Shown here: in pieces, positions 1 through 8,554 of the stretch
Position numbering within the stretch: the stretch's first letter is position 1
How the letters are laid out: the number at the start of each line of letters is the position of its first letter
Assembly (NCBI RefSeq): GCF_000023705.1
Contig: NC_012968.1
Coordinates: forward strand, 2,232,001-2,296,000
Direction: 5' to 3'
DNA length: 64,000 nt
Origin: Methylotenera mobilis JLW8
Lineage (GTDB): Bacteria > Pseudomonadota > Gammaproteobacteria > Burkholderiales > Methylophilaceae
Translations under genes and position numbers: made by a program
The notes under the pieces: generated by a model
What the model saw: the letters and a program-made list of their open reading frames with translations, nothing else
What the model was told of the DNA's origin: nothing
Database searches by the model: none

Positions 1-72
1 CATTCGGCTATGGAGGCTGGCACCACTTCAGCCTTAATCGCCGCGACTGAGAAATTTAAAAATTTAGATTAA
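1..72 (+). CDS. C-terminal end of an unidentified gene (cut by window edge)
   Basis: Frame 1 is open from the first base to a TAA at 70-72 and would encode the last 23 residues of a protein ending in KFKNLD. The stretch is too short to assign a family. It lies in the same direction as the next gene, about 95 bases upstream. It could be a chance open frame. Confidence 0.35.
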   Translation, partial: HSAMEAGTTSALIAATEKFKNLD

Positions 73-167
73 TCAGTCAATCATATAAGAAAGTAGTGCT
101 AAGATTCTTACTGGATATTTGGCTTATACTTTCTTAAATATCGGTACGCCAAGCTTACTGTACCGTA

Positions 168-1535
168 GTGCCTGCATATGGAAAATTAAGCGTCATGCCG
201 ATCCATCAGGATTTGGCTCAACACAGCATGAAGAAAATCACTTTCAGCCCAAAACCAAATTTAGCGATACGCGACAACTTACGTAAAGCGATTAATATGC
301 CTGGTGAGGTTTACGCTAACCAGCGCTATAACACACCGCTATTTGTGTTTCACGAGATGTTTAAGGCGTTTCAGCGGCACAATGCATTGGGGTTATCGGC
401 ATCTTTATCTTTTTATGCGATGTTTGCATTGATTCCTTTAGTGCTTCTCATGTTCTTTCTATTGAGCCAGCTTATTTTCAGCTCTGACTACGCCATAGTT
501 AAACTGGCGATTATTACCAGCAATTTAGTTCCGCAATTCAGCAACGCCATCATGACCGAGGTTTACAGTACGGCCAAACACCAAGTGGCATGGGGCGCAC
601 TCGGCCTATTTATACTACTTTGGACCGTGACCCCACTGGCTAGCGCAATGCGCGCCGCTTTCTACAGCATAGCGAGCTTGGTGGAGGCACCTTCGTTTGT
701 TAAGAGAAAGATCAAAGATATTTTTGCCATTATCGGCATGTTACTGCTCTTCTTTTTATTTACTTTTGCCGGCCTGATGCTGGAGAAGGTGATTATCTTC
801 GTAGGTGCCAGCAACCATTTCATACACAACGAAGTGTTCACGACGTTAACTTCCTTAGGCTTAACCACACTACTCATCAGCGCCTTTTACTTTGTGTTCT
901 TTCCTGCGCGTTTATATATTAAGCACATCTTCATCGGCGCCTTATTCACGGCCATACTCTGGCTGCTCATGCGCCCAGCCTTTACCTTATTTCTATCAAT
1001 GAACGAATCATATAGTTCGATTTTTGGCAGCATGAAAAACCTGTTCATCTCCATTACTTGGCTGTATGTGAACTTTGCTGTGTTTTTACTCGGTACGGAG
1101 CTGATAGCTACTTTAAGAAAAAAAGATGTTTTGCTGCTAAAAGGGCTGTTTGACGAACCATTAGAGCATCACATCACCACACAATCGCACTATGTAACGA
1201 AGCTGATGCAGCGCTATGGCAAGGTATATGCGCAAAGTGAGACCATCTTTCAGCATGGCGAAGCCACCGATCGCCTCTATTACCTAGTTTCGGGCGTGGT
1301 GCATATTATTAAATACGGCAAAGTATTACGCACTGTGCATGCCGGTGAGTATTTTGGTGAAATCGCAATGCTATCCAACACGCCGACCGTTGCCGAAGCA
1401 AAAGCAGCCTCAAGCCAGGTAGAAATCATTACAATGAGCACAGATAATATTGAAACATTACTGCTGGACGAGCCTAGAGTCGCCATGAAATTTTTACGCA
1501 GATTAGCAATGCGCCTACAGCAACAGGACGAATAA
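168..1535 (+). CDS. YihY/BrkB-family inner-membrane protein with C-terminal cyclic-nucleotide-binding-like domain
   Basis: The first ~340 residues form a YihY/BrkB (UPF0761) membrane domain with about six hydrophobic segments (for example around residues 75-100, 140-165, 190-215, 240-265, 275-300 and 305-325). The last ~110 residues resemble a cNMP-binding beta-roll, with GEYFGEIAML close to the phosphate-binding cassette. The cassette continues PTVAEA where cAMP/cGMP binders normally have an Arg-Thr/Ser-Ala, so nucleotide binding is doubtful. Many YihY proteins lack this appendage. The start is uncertain: GTG at 168 gives 455 aa, and ATGs at 195 and 228 are in frame; none has a clear ribosome-binding site. 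The function of the family is not settled; a role in envelope or transport is an inference. Confidence 0.8.
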   Translation: MPAYGKLSVMPIHQDLAQHSMKKITFSPKPNLAIRDNLRKAINMPGEVYANQRYNTPLFVFHEMFKAFQRHNALGLSASLSFYAMFALIPLVLLMFFLLSQLIFSSDYAIVKLAIITSNLVPQFSNAIMTEVYSTAKHQVAWGALGLFILLWTVTPLASAMRAAFYSIASLVEAPSFVKRKIKDIFAIIGMLLLFFLFTFAGLMLEKVIIFVGASNHFIHNEVFTTLTSLGLTTLLISAFYFVFFPARLYIKHIFIGALFTAILWLLMRPAFTLFLSMNESYSSIFGSMKNLFISITWLYVNFAVFLLGTELIATLRKKDVLLLKGLFDEPLEHHITTQSHYVTKLMQRYGKVYAQSETIFQHGEATDRLYYLVSGVVHIIKYGKVLRTVHAGEYFGEIAMLSNTPTVAEAKAASSQVEIITMSTDNIETLLLDEPRVAMKFLRRLAMRLQQQDE

Positions 1536-1585
1536 TAAACAAAGCAATCTGAACGCAATACAGAATTTGATACAGATTAGGACAA

Positions 1586-3118
1586 ATGATGGCAAAGCAA
1601 GCACCTTTCACCCCTCAACCCAGTCAGGCAGAAATGCAGCCAGTTCTGCATTTATTCAACTCAGGCAAAATGGCCGAGGCTGAACAGGCTGCAAACAAGC
1701 TGGTGAAACGCTACCCTCATACATTTATCCTGTACCAGATTTTAGGCATCGCTCAAGATAGTTTATCTAAGCCGCAAGCGGCAATTGAGAGCTATAAAAA
1801 AGCGCTATCTATCCAGCCCAATACGCCAGACCTGCATTTCAATTTAGGCATAGCCCTCGCCAATACCGGCGAGATACAAACGGCTAGCCAGCATTATCAG
1901 CAGGCGATTGCACTGCAGCCTAACTTCTTTGAAGCCTATGGCAACTTAGGCGCACTCTTGCAAAAACAAGGGTTATTAGAAGATGCGATTCAGAACTACC
2001 AGACCGCACTGAATATTAATGAAGATGCGCGCGGCCATTTCAACATGGGCACCGCGTTACGTGATCAAGGCAAACTGGATGACGCCATTCAGCATTTTAA
2101 GCATGCGATTCGGATGTTTCCTAATTATGCCGATGCCCATAATTACCTAGGTGAATGCTTGCGTGATCAAGGCAATATGGAAGATGCGGTAAAAAGCTAT
2201 TTGGATACCCTTCAGCTCAACCCTGAACACGCTGGCGCCAATTACAATATGGGTGAGTTTTTGTATCTAGCCAATCGCCACGATGAGGCAGTTGCTTACT
2301 TTGAGCGCTCACGCCTAGATGATTGGCAAGAGCGCGCCTTGTATTGCACCTACAAGGCTGAGCATTTTGATGAATTTAAAACCAAGCTGGATGAAATTGT
2401 ACGCACGCACAAAAAACATGACGCGCCATTTCTCGCCACCTTATCCTCACATTACGCCCGCAACTTTGGGGTAGAGGACAACTACAATTTTTGTAAAAAC
2501 GGCTTTGATTTTGTTTACCAAAACAGCATTACAGAGCTTGCCGAGCCGAACAGCCAATTTCTTAAAGATTTACTGAGTGACATCGACAACACGGCGATTG
2601 AAGTGCGCGCGCAGGGCATGATCATCAACGGCAAACAATCTGCCGGCAACTTATTTAAGCGCCCAGAGGCGTCATTTAGGAAGCTAGGAGAGTTAGTTAA
2701 ACAAGAGTTCATTAACTATAAGAACCGATTCGCTGGCGCCGACTGTGAGCTGATTAAATCCTTCCCGGATGAACTGGAGTTTACCAGTTCATGGTATGTG
2801 CGCTTGCGCCGTGCGGGTTATGTAGACCGTCACATCCATGAAGTTGGCTGGATTAGCGGCGCGGTGTACCTAGTATTGCCTAAAGATAGAAAAGACCCGT
2901 TAGAGGGTTGCTTCGAGTATGGGCTGCATGGTGACAACTACCCACAAAAGCATGACGACTTTCCGGTGGGGGTAGCATCGCCTAATGTCGGCGATATCGT
3001 ACTGTTCCCATCTTCACTATTTCACCGCACCATTCCATTTAACTCCAATGAAGAGCGGATTTGCATTGCCTTTGACTTAAAACCACAAGGTGATATTTTT
3101 AGACGGTCTAACTATTGA
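1586..3118 (+). CDS. TPR-repeat protein with C-terminal 2OG-Fe(II) oxygenase domain
   Basis: 510 aa. The N-terminal ~280 residues are tandem tetratricopeptide repeats of about 34 residues (recurring patterns such as AYGNLGALLQKQG). The C-terminal ~110 residues match the putative 2OG-Fe(II) oxygenase group: R415-H416-I-H418-E region, a distal His at about 480 (SSLFHRTIPF) and Arg at about 491 (NEERICIAF) that would hold 2-oxoglutarate. This suggests a hydroxylase that picks up a protein partner through its TPRs; the substrate is unknown. The gene starts 50 bases after the preceding one and ends opposite the convergent cyclase gene. No terminator is evident between them. Confidence 0.85.
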   Translation: MMAKQAPFTPQPSQAEMQPVLHLFNSGKMAEAEQAANKLVKRYPHTFILYQILGIAQDSLSKPQAAIESYKKALSIQPNTPDLHFNLGIALANTGEIQTASQHYQQAIALQPNFFEAYGNLGALLQKQGLLEDAIQNYQTALNINEDARGHFNMGTALRDQGKLDDAIQHFKHAIRMFPNYADAHNYLGECLRDQGNMEDAVKSYLDTLQLNPEHAGANYNMGEFLYLANRHDEAVAYFERSRLDDWQERALYCTYKAEHFDEFKTKLDEIVRTHKKHDAPFLATLSSHYARNFGVEDNYNFCKNGFDFVYQNSITELAEPNSQFLKDLLSDIDNTAIEVRAQGMIINGKQSAGNLFKRPEASFRKLGELVKQEFINYKNRFAGADCELIKSFPDELEFTSSWYVRLRRAGYVDRHIHEVGWISGAVYLVLPKDRKDPLEGCFEYGLHGDNYPQKHDDFPVGVASPNVGDIVLFPSSLFHRTIPFNSNEERICIAFDLKPQGDIFRRSNY

Positions 3119-3327
3119 TTTTTTGATAATTAACAACCCTTCTTCTACTGGCCGCACGCGCGAAATCAGTTGGAAGAAGCTTGCACTCACTTGCAGAGTT
3201 AGTCTGAATCAGACGCTACATAAGTCTTATATGAATAAGCCAGACTCTCACCGAACTGCTCGTATTCATCTGACCAACACCGTACTTTTAAAATCTCTCA
3301 GCAAGGTCTGCGTATATGCCAGTGCAA

Positions 3328-4857
3328 TTAATGGTGCGTTGCCTTTTGCTGGTACATGGCGGTATCTGCCGACTTTAGCAGCTGATTGATGGTTTTTTCA
3401 TTGCCTTTGAACAAGGTGATACCCATACTGACCGTCACTTGGTAATCAAAGAGCTGCAGCTTATAAGGCTGCTCCACTGCGGCGCGAATCTTATCTGCGA
3501 CCTGCATCGTCGCAGCGCTCGCCTCGGCAGGATTAACCCCTAACTCGCTTAATATCACGACGAACTCATCCCCACCTAAACGAGCGGCCGTATCCACATC
3601 CCGTACGCAACTCTTAATCCTTTTTGCCACCTCAATTAACAACAAATCTCCGGCATCGTGTCCTTTGGTGTCATTCAACCCTTTAAAGTTATCAATATCC
3701 AGAAAAATAACCGCACCATATTGGCCGCTTCGCTCACTCACAGCCATAGCTTGTTCTAGCCTATCCAACATCAGTATCCGGTTAGGGATTCCTGTCAACC
3801 CATCCTGATTGGCAAGTTTCCACAGCATATTTTGGTGACTAATATGTTTAAGTCGACCACGCTGAATAGAGCGTAGATACCGATACAGAATTGCCGAAGA
3901 GGCTAATGACAATACAGCCATTAGCCCTATTAAGCCAAAGCTCAAGTCATTCCAGCCGGCTTGCCTAGTCATTACAATTAAAAATGGCTCACCCATGCTA
4001 GCTAATGATTTCTGATGTTTAAAAATCGGGAATATCGCCACTTCAATTGCGCTGCGTGCACGCCCAGCAACAGAAAATAGCTGACCTTTGGGATCTTGCG
4101 CATTAAAGTCTTTATGATAAACCGTCGCACTAAAACCGTCTCTCATCAGATTTTCGCCCGGTCTTTGCAGCTTATCTGCATCGACAATCATATCAACGAT
4201 CATGTTTTCTTCTGACCTTATCGGGCAAAAAACCACATAAGCAAGATTACCCTGTATCAATCTGAATGGATGACTCGCGACTGGGCGCTGCAGTGTAATT
4301 GCCTGTGTGACTGCACTTTCAAGAAAAGGGACACTAGACACATCCAAGCCAATAATTTCATTTGAGCTAGATGACAGTGACTCCATATAAATGACAGGAT
4401 AATAGAATGGCTTATCTTGAGGATGTTCCCACCCTCTGTGCCCACCAAAAGAAAATGCTTTAAGCATAAAGTCAGGCGTACCACTGAGTCGCCTACTAAC
4501 AATAAAATCTTGGAGTTGTTTTTTCGCTACTTTTTGTATGATTTCTAATGCAAAAATTTGATCATTAGTACCAATTACACTTCTCACATACACCGATACT
4601 TTTTCAGGATTAGTATTACCAATGGCTGCAAACAGGGCAGAAAACCCCTTAAGAACGGTTTCGCTACTCACCATACTTCTGTTGAGCTTATCAACGTAGT
4701 CCTCACCATGCTCGGTGAAGCTTTTTTCAGCATCGCGCAGATTGAGATTAACCACAGCCCACAGAGCCACTAAGCAAAGCGACACCCAGACCACTAAAGC
4801 CATCAGGATAGCTATGGTCGAAATTGGTTTAATGTCATCTAACTTAGCGTTCATCAT
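3328..4857 (-). CDS. Membrane diguanylate cyclase, CHASE-GGDEF
   Basis: 509 aa. A transmembrane segment at about residues 15-37, a periplasmic CHASE-type sensor domain (about 60-300, with the YYPV.YME motif), a second membrane helix at about 305-330, then a GGDEF domain. The active site reads RLGGDEF (G428-F432), so it should make cyclic di-GMP. An RxxD inhibitory site (R419-D422) sits five residues before GGDEF, implying product feedback inhibition. CHASE domains sense small extracellular ligands; the ligand here is unknown. ATGATG at the start gives two possible first codons. A GAF/HD-GYP protein lies upstream in the same orientation. Confidence 0.92.
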   Translation of the reverse strand: MMNAKLDDIKPISTIAILMALVVWVSLCLVALWAVVNLNLRDAEKSFTEHGEDYVDKLNRSMVSSETVLKGFSALFAAIGNTNPEKVSVYVRSVIGTNDQIFALEIIQKVAKKQLQDFIVSRRLSGTPDFMLKAFSFGGHRGWEHPQDKPFYYPVIYMESLSSSSNEIIGLDVSSVPFLESAVTQAITLQRPVASHPFRLIQGNLAYVVFCPIRSEENMIVDMIVDADKLQRPGENLMRDGFSATVYHKDFNAQDPKGQLFSVAGRARSAIEVAIFPIFKHQKSLASMGEPFLIVMTRQAGWNDLSFGLIGLMAVLSLASSAILYRYLRSIQRGRLKHISHQNMLWKLANQDGLTGIPNRILMLDRLEQAMAVSERSGQYGAVIFLDIDNFKGLNDTKGHDAGDLLLIEVAKRIKSCVRDVDTAARLGGDEFVVILSELGVNPAEASAATMQVADKIRAAVEQPYKLQLFDYQVTVSMGITLFKGNEKTINQLLKSADTAMYQQKATHH

Positions 4858-5055
4858 ATCCCGCTAACTAATCAAGATTAAGGCAAAGCTAACCTATTTA
4901 TCGCTCAAGGCCTTTGCAACAAGTATCCTCGCGGCAACCCAGTTTTGCAACCACCCTAAAGCATGTATAACACCACCTTTCTACCAAACGAATTGAATGG
5001 GGGAGACGGGATAAATACACATGCACAAACGAATAAACCTTAATCCAACTCTCTT

Positions 5056-6180
5056 TTAATTATGTATATCCTGATATTTATTAACAATCGCCTGTATTTC
5101 CGCGTGTTGCTCTAACACTACATCAACACAATTTGCATCCAATTTACCCATTTCTACCATGTGCTTTAACTCAGCAAATGCAGCGTCTAATGACCAACCT
5201 AGCTTATATGGTCTAGTGCTCACCAGCGCATCTAACACATCGGCTGTCGTAACAATACGCCCCTCGATTGGAATGGCATCGCCTTTAATTCCGTTAGGAT
5301 ATCCTGACCCATCCATCAACTCATGATGAAACGCCACAATATTACGCATCACTTTAGATTCGGCCAGCTGCTCTAAATTAAAATCCCCTAAAATTTTTTC
5401 GATAATCTCAATCCCCTTATCAACATGCGTTTGCATGATGATTTTTTCATCAGGGTCCAATCTGCCTTCTTTTAGAAGTATTTTGTCCGGAATGCCAATC
5501 TTGCCTATATCATGTAGTGGGGCGAATAAATACACATGCTCCACAAACTCATCACCCAACCCGCGCTTATGAGCCACGCCTTTGGCAATCACCCTAGAGT
5601 AACGCGCCATTCTTTCTATGTGCGCACCGGTTTCAAAATCCCTAAGGTTCGTCAGTTCTTTCGCCATTTCCACAGAAGCAATCACTGTTCGTAATGCTGC
5701 CATCTCGGACGATAACGTCATATTAATTAAGCTGGAAAACAACAATAAATCCCGCTGGGTCTGGGGAGTAAACGCAGCCTGCACTATCGAATCAAAGAAC
5801 AAGAAACCTAATAACACTCCTTGGTCATACATTGGAATCGTATACGACGATTGGTAGCCTTGTTCTAGCAGCCACGCAGAGTGCTGATTACTTGGCTGAA
5901 TTGACTCCTGAATAGAGTCAATCACACGAGGGCTACCACTTGACGCAATCTCCGATAAAGACACACTATCGCCAAGCTTAATTTCATAGCCTGAAATCGG
6001 CATGCCCTGCCTAGTGCTATTCACAAAAGTTTTTAGCGTATCTTCTTTTGCATCATAAATCGCACATCCAATACGATCCACCACAGGCACGGACTCAAGC
6101 ATGCGCTCATGCAAATGGCTCAAACGCTCATTTAAGGTATCACCATGTTTTGTTACATCAAGGATTTGGGGTCTTATCAT
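5056..6180 (-). CDS. GAF-HD-GYP domain protein (putative cyclic-di-GMP phosphodiesterase)
   Basis: 374 aa. The N-terminal ~165 residues look like a GAF sensor domain. The C-terminal half is an HD-GYP domain: H223-D224 in LHDIGKIGIPDK, then HHELMDGSGYPNG and the downstream TTADVLDAL helix. The family hydrolyses cyclic di-GMP with a two- or three-metal centre. The protein has no membrane helix, so it is probably cytosolic. It lies upstream of the CHASE-GGDEF cyclase on the same strand, separated by about 200 bases, so the two may be linked functionally but are probably not one tight operon. Confidence 0.9.
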   Translation of the reverse strand: MIRPQILDVTKHGDTLNERLSHLHERMLESVPVVDRIGCAIYDAKEDTLKTFVNSTRQGMPISGYEIKLGDSVSLSEIASSGSPRVIDSIQESIQPSNQHSAWLLEQGYQSSYTIPMYDQGVLLGFLFFDSIVQAAFTPQTQRDLLLFSSLINMTLSSEMAALRTVIASVEMAKELTNLRDFETGAHIERMARYSRVIAKGVAHKRGLGDEFVEHVYLFAPLHDIGKIGIPDKILLKEGRLDPDEKIIMQTHVDKGIEIIEKILGDFNLEQLAESKVMRNIVAFHHELMDGSGYPNGIKGDAIPIEGRIVTTADVLDALVSTRPYKLGWSLDAAFAELKHMVEMGKLDANCVDVVLEQHAEIQAIVNKYQDIHN

Positions 6181-6210
6181 ATATTCTTAATATTATTGGC
6201 CAATAGAACA

Positions 6211-6405
6211 TTACTGTGGAGTAGGCTTTTTCGCAAACATCAGGCAATTTTTACCAGACGCCTCATACACCTCGCTGCATGGCAAGCGCCTACTTTTAAA
6301 ATTTAAGGCTTTACACCCGTAAGGAAAATTTGGCTGATATGTAATAAAGTAATGAACACAACGAGAGCATAACTTAGTATCTAAATGTGTTGAGTCATTA
6401 GTCAT
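6211..6405 (-). CDS. Small conserved Cys-rich protein
   Basis: 64 aa with CxxC at the N-terminus (LCSRCVHYFIT), a PYGC motif, a PCSEV segment and a final CLMF. Small proteins of this pattern are common in betaproteobacteria, often labelled hypothetical or, wrongly, uracil-DNA glycosylase. The spaced cysteines suggest metal binding. It ends 31 bases before the HD-GYP gene on the same strand and starts just after the terminator that follows fae. No function can be given. Confidence 0.75.
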   Translation of the reverse strand: MTNDSTHLDTKLCSRCVHYFITYQPNFPYGCKALNFKSRRLPCSEVYEASGKNCLMFAKKPTPQ

Positions 6406-6418
6406 AGATTTTATTTAC

Positions 6419-6444
6419 AAAAAAATAGCTACCTCTCAGTAGCC
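6419..6444 (-). terminator. Rho-independent terminator after fae
   Basis: On the minus strand GCTAC-TGAGAG-GTAGC is followed by TATTTTTTT. It lies about 155 bases after the fae stop and just before the Cys-rich gene. The stem is short (5-6 bp), so strength is moderate. Confidence 0.6.
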
Positions 6445-6455
6445 AGAACCGGCGA

Positions 6456-6474
6456 GTATCATGACGCATGATAC
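6456..6474. repeat. Perfect 8-bp inverted repeat in the fae 3' region
   Basis: GTATCATG-ACG-CATGATAC, lying in the ~155-base transcribed tail of fae upstream of its terminator. It could be an RNA hairpin that stabilises the message or a protein-binding palindrome. Only the symmetry is seen. Confidence 0.5.
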
Positions 6475-6597
6475 CGCACCTGGCAAATCACTCCAATCAC
6501 TGTCCGCAACATGCAAAGCAGCGACCTACCACCCCAGCGCAAGTGAGAAACTCACCTGCGACGCAAAAAAACAACTCACGCAAAATCAACCATCAAC

Positions 6598-7152
6598 TCA
6601 GGCTCTACGTCTGAGATCAAAAGCAGTTTTTTGATAATCATGTGCTGCTAATGGATGGTGTAGTGTGCCTTCTTGCAACACTACGTCCTCAGGCAAAGGC
6701 AACTCGTTAATTGCACGTTGCAATGCGAGTTTAGTTGCCTCGTAATTCCAGTCTTGGATTTTGGTGTCGTCTGCAGCATCCCAATGAATAAAAACACCAA
6801 CACAGATGAACAAGTCGTTGGCTTCGCCAATAGGAATCAAGCCCTCTTTCACACTATCCGCCACTGCCTGTGCCACACCACACTGGGCTGGTCCGAACAT
6901 CTGCACGGCTTGTTTAGCATTTTTGATATCCACTTTATTAAACATCACGGTGGCTGGTTTTGCCATCATATTAGGCGCAAGCACTGCCAATAAACCATTC
7001 ACACCACGTTTTTGATTAGTAAGTGTATTACAAAACGCTGTTTCAGCTGGGCTACCGCGTGGACCGATAATTAAGTCGACATGGGCAACCTCATTGCCTT
7101 CACCATACAAGGCCTCGCCGACAAATACCTTGTTAATTTTCATCGCGTTCAT
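6598..7152 (-). CDS. fae: Formaldehyde-activating enzyme
   Basis: 184 aa. Fae condenses formaldehyde with tetrahydromethanopterin to methylene-H4MPT in the cytoplasm, the entry to the H4MPT-linked oxidation pathway of methylotrophs. The sequence carries the family core: [17 protein letters not shown] with His24 matching the catalytic His of the Methylobacterium enzyme, [28 protein letters not shown] and [12 protein letters not shown]. The start is the ATG at 7152 because GGAGAGG lies 7 bases upstream; longer in-frame options lack a site. The C-terminus ([14 protein letters not shown]...) is somewhat longer than in the best-known Fae. Methylotenera-type genomes often carry several fae homologues, so whether this is the main copy is not known. 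No other H4MPT gene is in the window. Confidence 0.93.
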   Translation of the reverse strand: MNAMKINKVFVGEALYGEGNEVAHVDLIIGPRGSPAETAFCNTLTNQKRGVNGLLAVLAPNMMAKPATVMFNKVDIKNAKQAVQMFGPAQCGVAQAVADSVKEGLIPIGEANDLFICVGVFIHWDAADDTKIQDWNYEATKLALQRAINELPLPEDVVLQEGTLHHPLAAHDYQKTAFDLRRRA

Positions 7153-7338
7153 GATAAACCTCTCCTCATCTGCTATCAGTAAGCACATTGAAAGATTTAT
7201 CGTTCGTTATCGCTAGCTACAGTCAGTATTGCGGTCAGGAGCATTTAGGTAGCTATCGACCAATTTCAATCACTTACCTCAAGCTATCTCCTATTAGCTA
7301 AGACTAGTATTCAGCAAGAGAGTTCTAGTTAAGCTAAC

Positions 7339-7485
7339 ATGCTACGCTCAAAACCAGTGGCGATTAAACCACCCATTACTGAACTACTCCAAATTGATAC
7401 AAAACCTTCGCAGGATGAGTTCGCTATTGTTTTTGCAGTAATTAGTGACGCTAAAAATGAGGACCTGTATTTGCCATTTTTTTAG
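7339..7485 (+). CDS. Possible 48-aa ORF of unknown function
   Basis: ATG at 7339 to TAG at 7485 gives a 48-residue peptide beginning MLRSKPVAIKPP and ending EDLYLPFF. It lies in the otherwise empty 437-base gap between fae and the tRNA-derived repeat. No ribosome-binding site is visible and no family is recognised. It may be a chance ORF; apart from it I see nothing clear between 7153 and 7549. Confidence 0.2.
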   Translation: MLRSKPVAIKPPITELLQIDTKPSQDEFAIVFAVISDAKNEDLYLPFF

Positions 7486-7549
7486 GATAAATTTAAATAA
7501 CACCATAAAAATCCCCTAAGGATAAAGCAGCTCATACAAATAGCCACAA

Positions 7550-7584
7550 AACAAAAACGACCTAGAGAGTTCTCTCTAAGTCGT
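7550..7584 (-). terminator. Displaced terminator of the tRNA-Ile gene
   Basis: On the minus strand a near-perfect hairpin (ACGAC-x-TAGAGAG / CTCTCTA-x-GTCGT) is followed by TTTTTGTTTTG. It directly follows the orphan tRNA 3' fragment at 7590-7636. It was therefore probably the original terminator of the tRNA gene before the island split the two. Confidence 0.75.
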
Positions 7585-7589
7585 CTTAT

Positions 7590-7636
7590 TTGGTGGCCCC
7601 CCTGTGAGTCGAACACAGCACCAACGGATTATGAGT
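7590..7636 (-). repeat. Left attachment repeat (orphan tRNA-Ile2 3' half)
   Basis: 47 bp identical to 11518-11564, covering the CCA end, acceptor 3' strand, T-arm, variable loop and anticodon region of tRNA-Ile(CAU). After ATGAGT the sequence departs from the tRNA (ACAAG instead of CCGCT), so no cloverleaf can form here. Confidence 0.9.
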
Positions 7637-7802
7637 ACAAGTTAGCACTCTCTAACAACGCAGAAAGCTGCAGAATTTTAAGTAGTTTTTTTGGCTAGGT
7701 TTTGATGCGCCCGACAAACTGAACCTATGCCGAACCTTTTTGTACAAATACACAGTTTGTTGTGACGTAAAAATCATTAAAATCAATCTGTTACGACTAG
7801 CT

Positions 7803-8243
7803 TCATCCGAACCGAACCCGATCTGGTGTTGAAGTAAAGGGGTGCATACCAGTTGACGTCAAAACACTCTGGCTAATAGCAATCTTTCTGGAGCGCTTCG
7901 AGTGTCTATACATCATGCATAGATTCCACTTCCCTTTCTCAAGCCTGTTGGTAACGTAATGTTTGTAGGAGACAGGGTCTTTTGGTGACTTACATTGGTG
8001 ACGTTTCTGATTACAGTAATGACAAGCTGCAACAATATTACTTTCATGATCTTTGCCACCATCCTGCTTGGCCTCCAAATGTTCTGCTGTACACTGGAAC
8101 GGTTTAGCTTGCTTGGTAGTAATTTTGTATTTCTTCGCAAACGATTCAGGATCATCTGACCACATCGGTAATTCACAATAGATACAGCGACCTTGTTGAA
8201 GGTTGAAAGCTTTGAGGCGGGACTTGATTAAGGTTGTCGGCAT
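7803..8243 (-). CDS. HNH endonuclease of the tRNA island
   Basis: 146 aa from the chosen start. It has a zinc-ribbon HNH core: C20-x2-C23 (RCIYCELPM), A-E-H55-L, GGKDHESN69, then C74-x2-C77-N (AACHYCNQKRH). This is the pattern of small HNH nucleases that cut DNA with a single metal ion. The start at ATG 8243 is preferred because GGAG lies six bases upstream; ATG 8255 and a TTG at 8339 (178 aa) are in frame and the extra N-terminus looks partly protein-like, so a longer form is possible. It is divergent from the beta-CASP gene. Whether it is a defence, restriction or homing-type nuclease cannot be told. Confidence 0.8.
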   Translation of the reverse strand: MPTTLIKSRLKAFNLQQGRCIYCELPMWSDDPESFAKKYKITTKQAKPFQCTAEHLEAKQDGGKDHESNIVAACHYCNQKRHQCKSPKDPVSYKHYVTNRLEKGKWNLCMMYRHSKRSRKIAISQSVLTSTGMHPFTSTPDRVRFG

Positions 8244-8554
8244 AGCGAGCTCCATAAAATTAAGGGAAGCCCACTTGCCTGTAGCAGGACAATCTGGGAA
8301 CCAGTCGAGATGCTCGTATCTGGCCAAAACAGTACGCAACTAATGAGACGCACTGATCACAATAATATGTAAATTTATCGCGCTTCACAAGGATTACTTT
8401 TAAGATTAGCGAATTCAGCACGACAGTGTGGCTAAATCAATATCTGAAAACAATGGTTATAGAAATACCTACAAAATGGATGAATATTGATCTAGCAAGT
8501 TTTTACTACTCAGATTAGAGTACCGGTACAAATAAAAAGAAAAGGTAACACAAT

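Noticed and set aside
6540-6566. Stem near the fae 3' end as terminator
   Set aside because: The stem CGCA-GTGAG/CTCAC-TGCG has no T run after it on the minus strand; the terminator at 6419-6444 fits better.
7590-7636. A second tRNA gene
   Set aside because: Only the 3' half matches; the 5' acceptor strand, D-arm and anticodon 5' stem are absent, so it is an attachment-site remnant.
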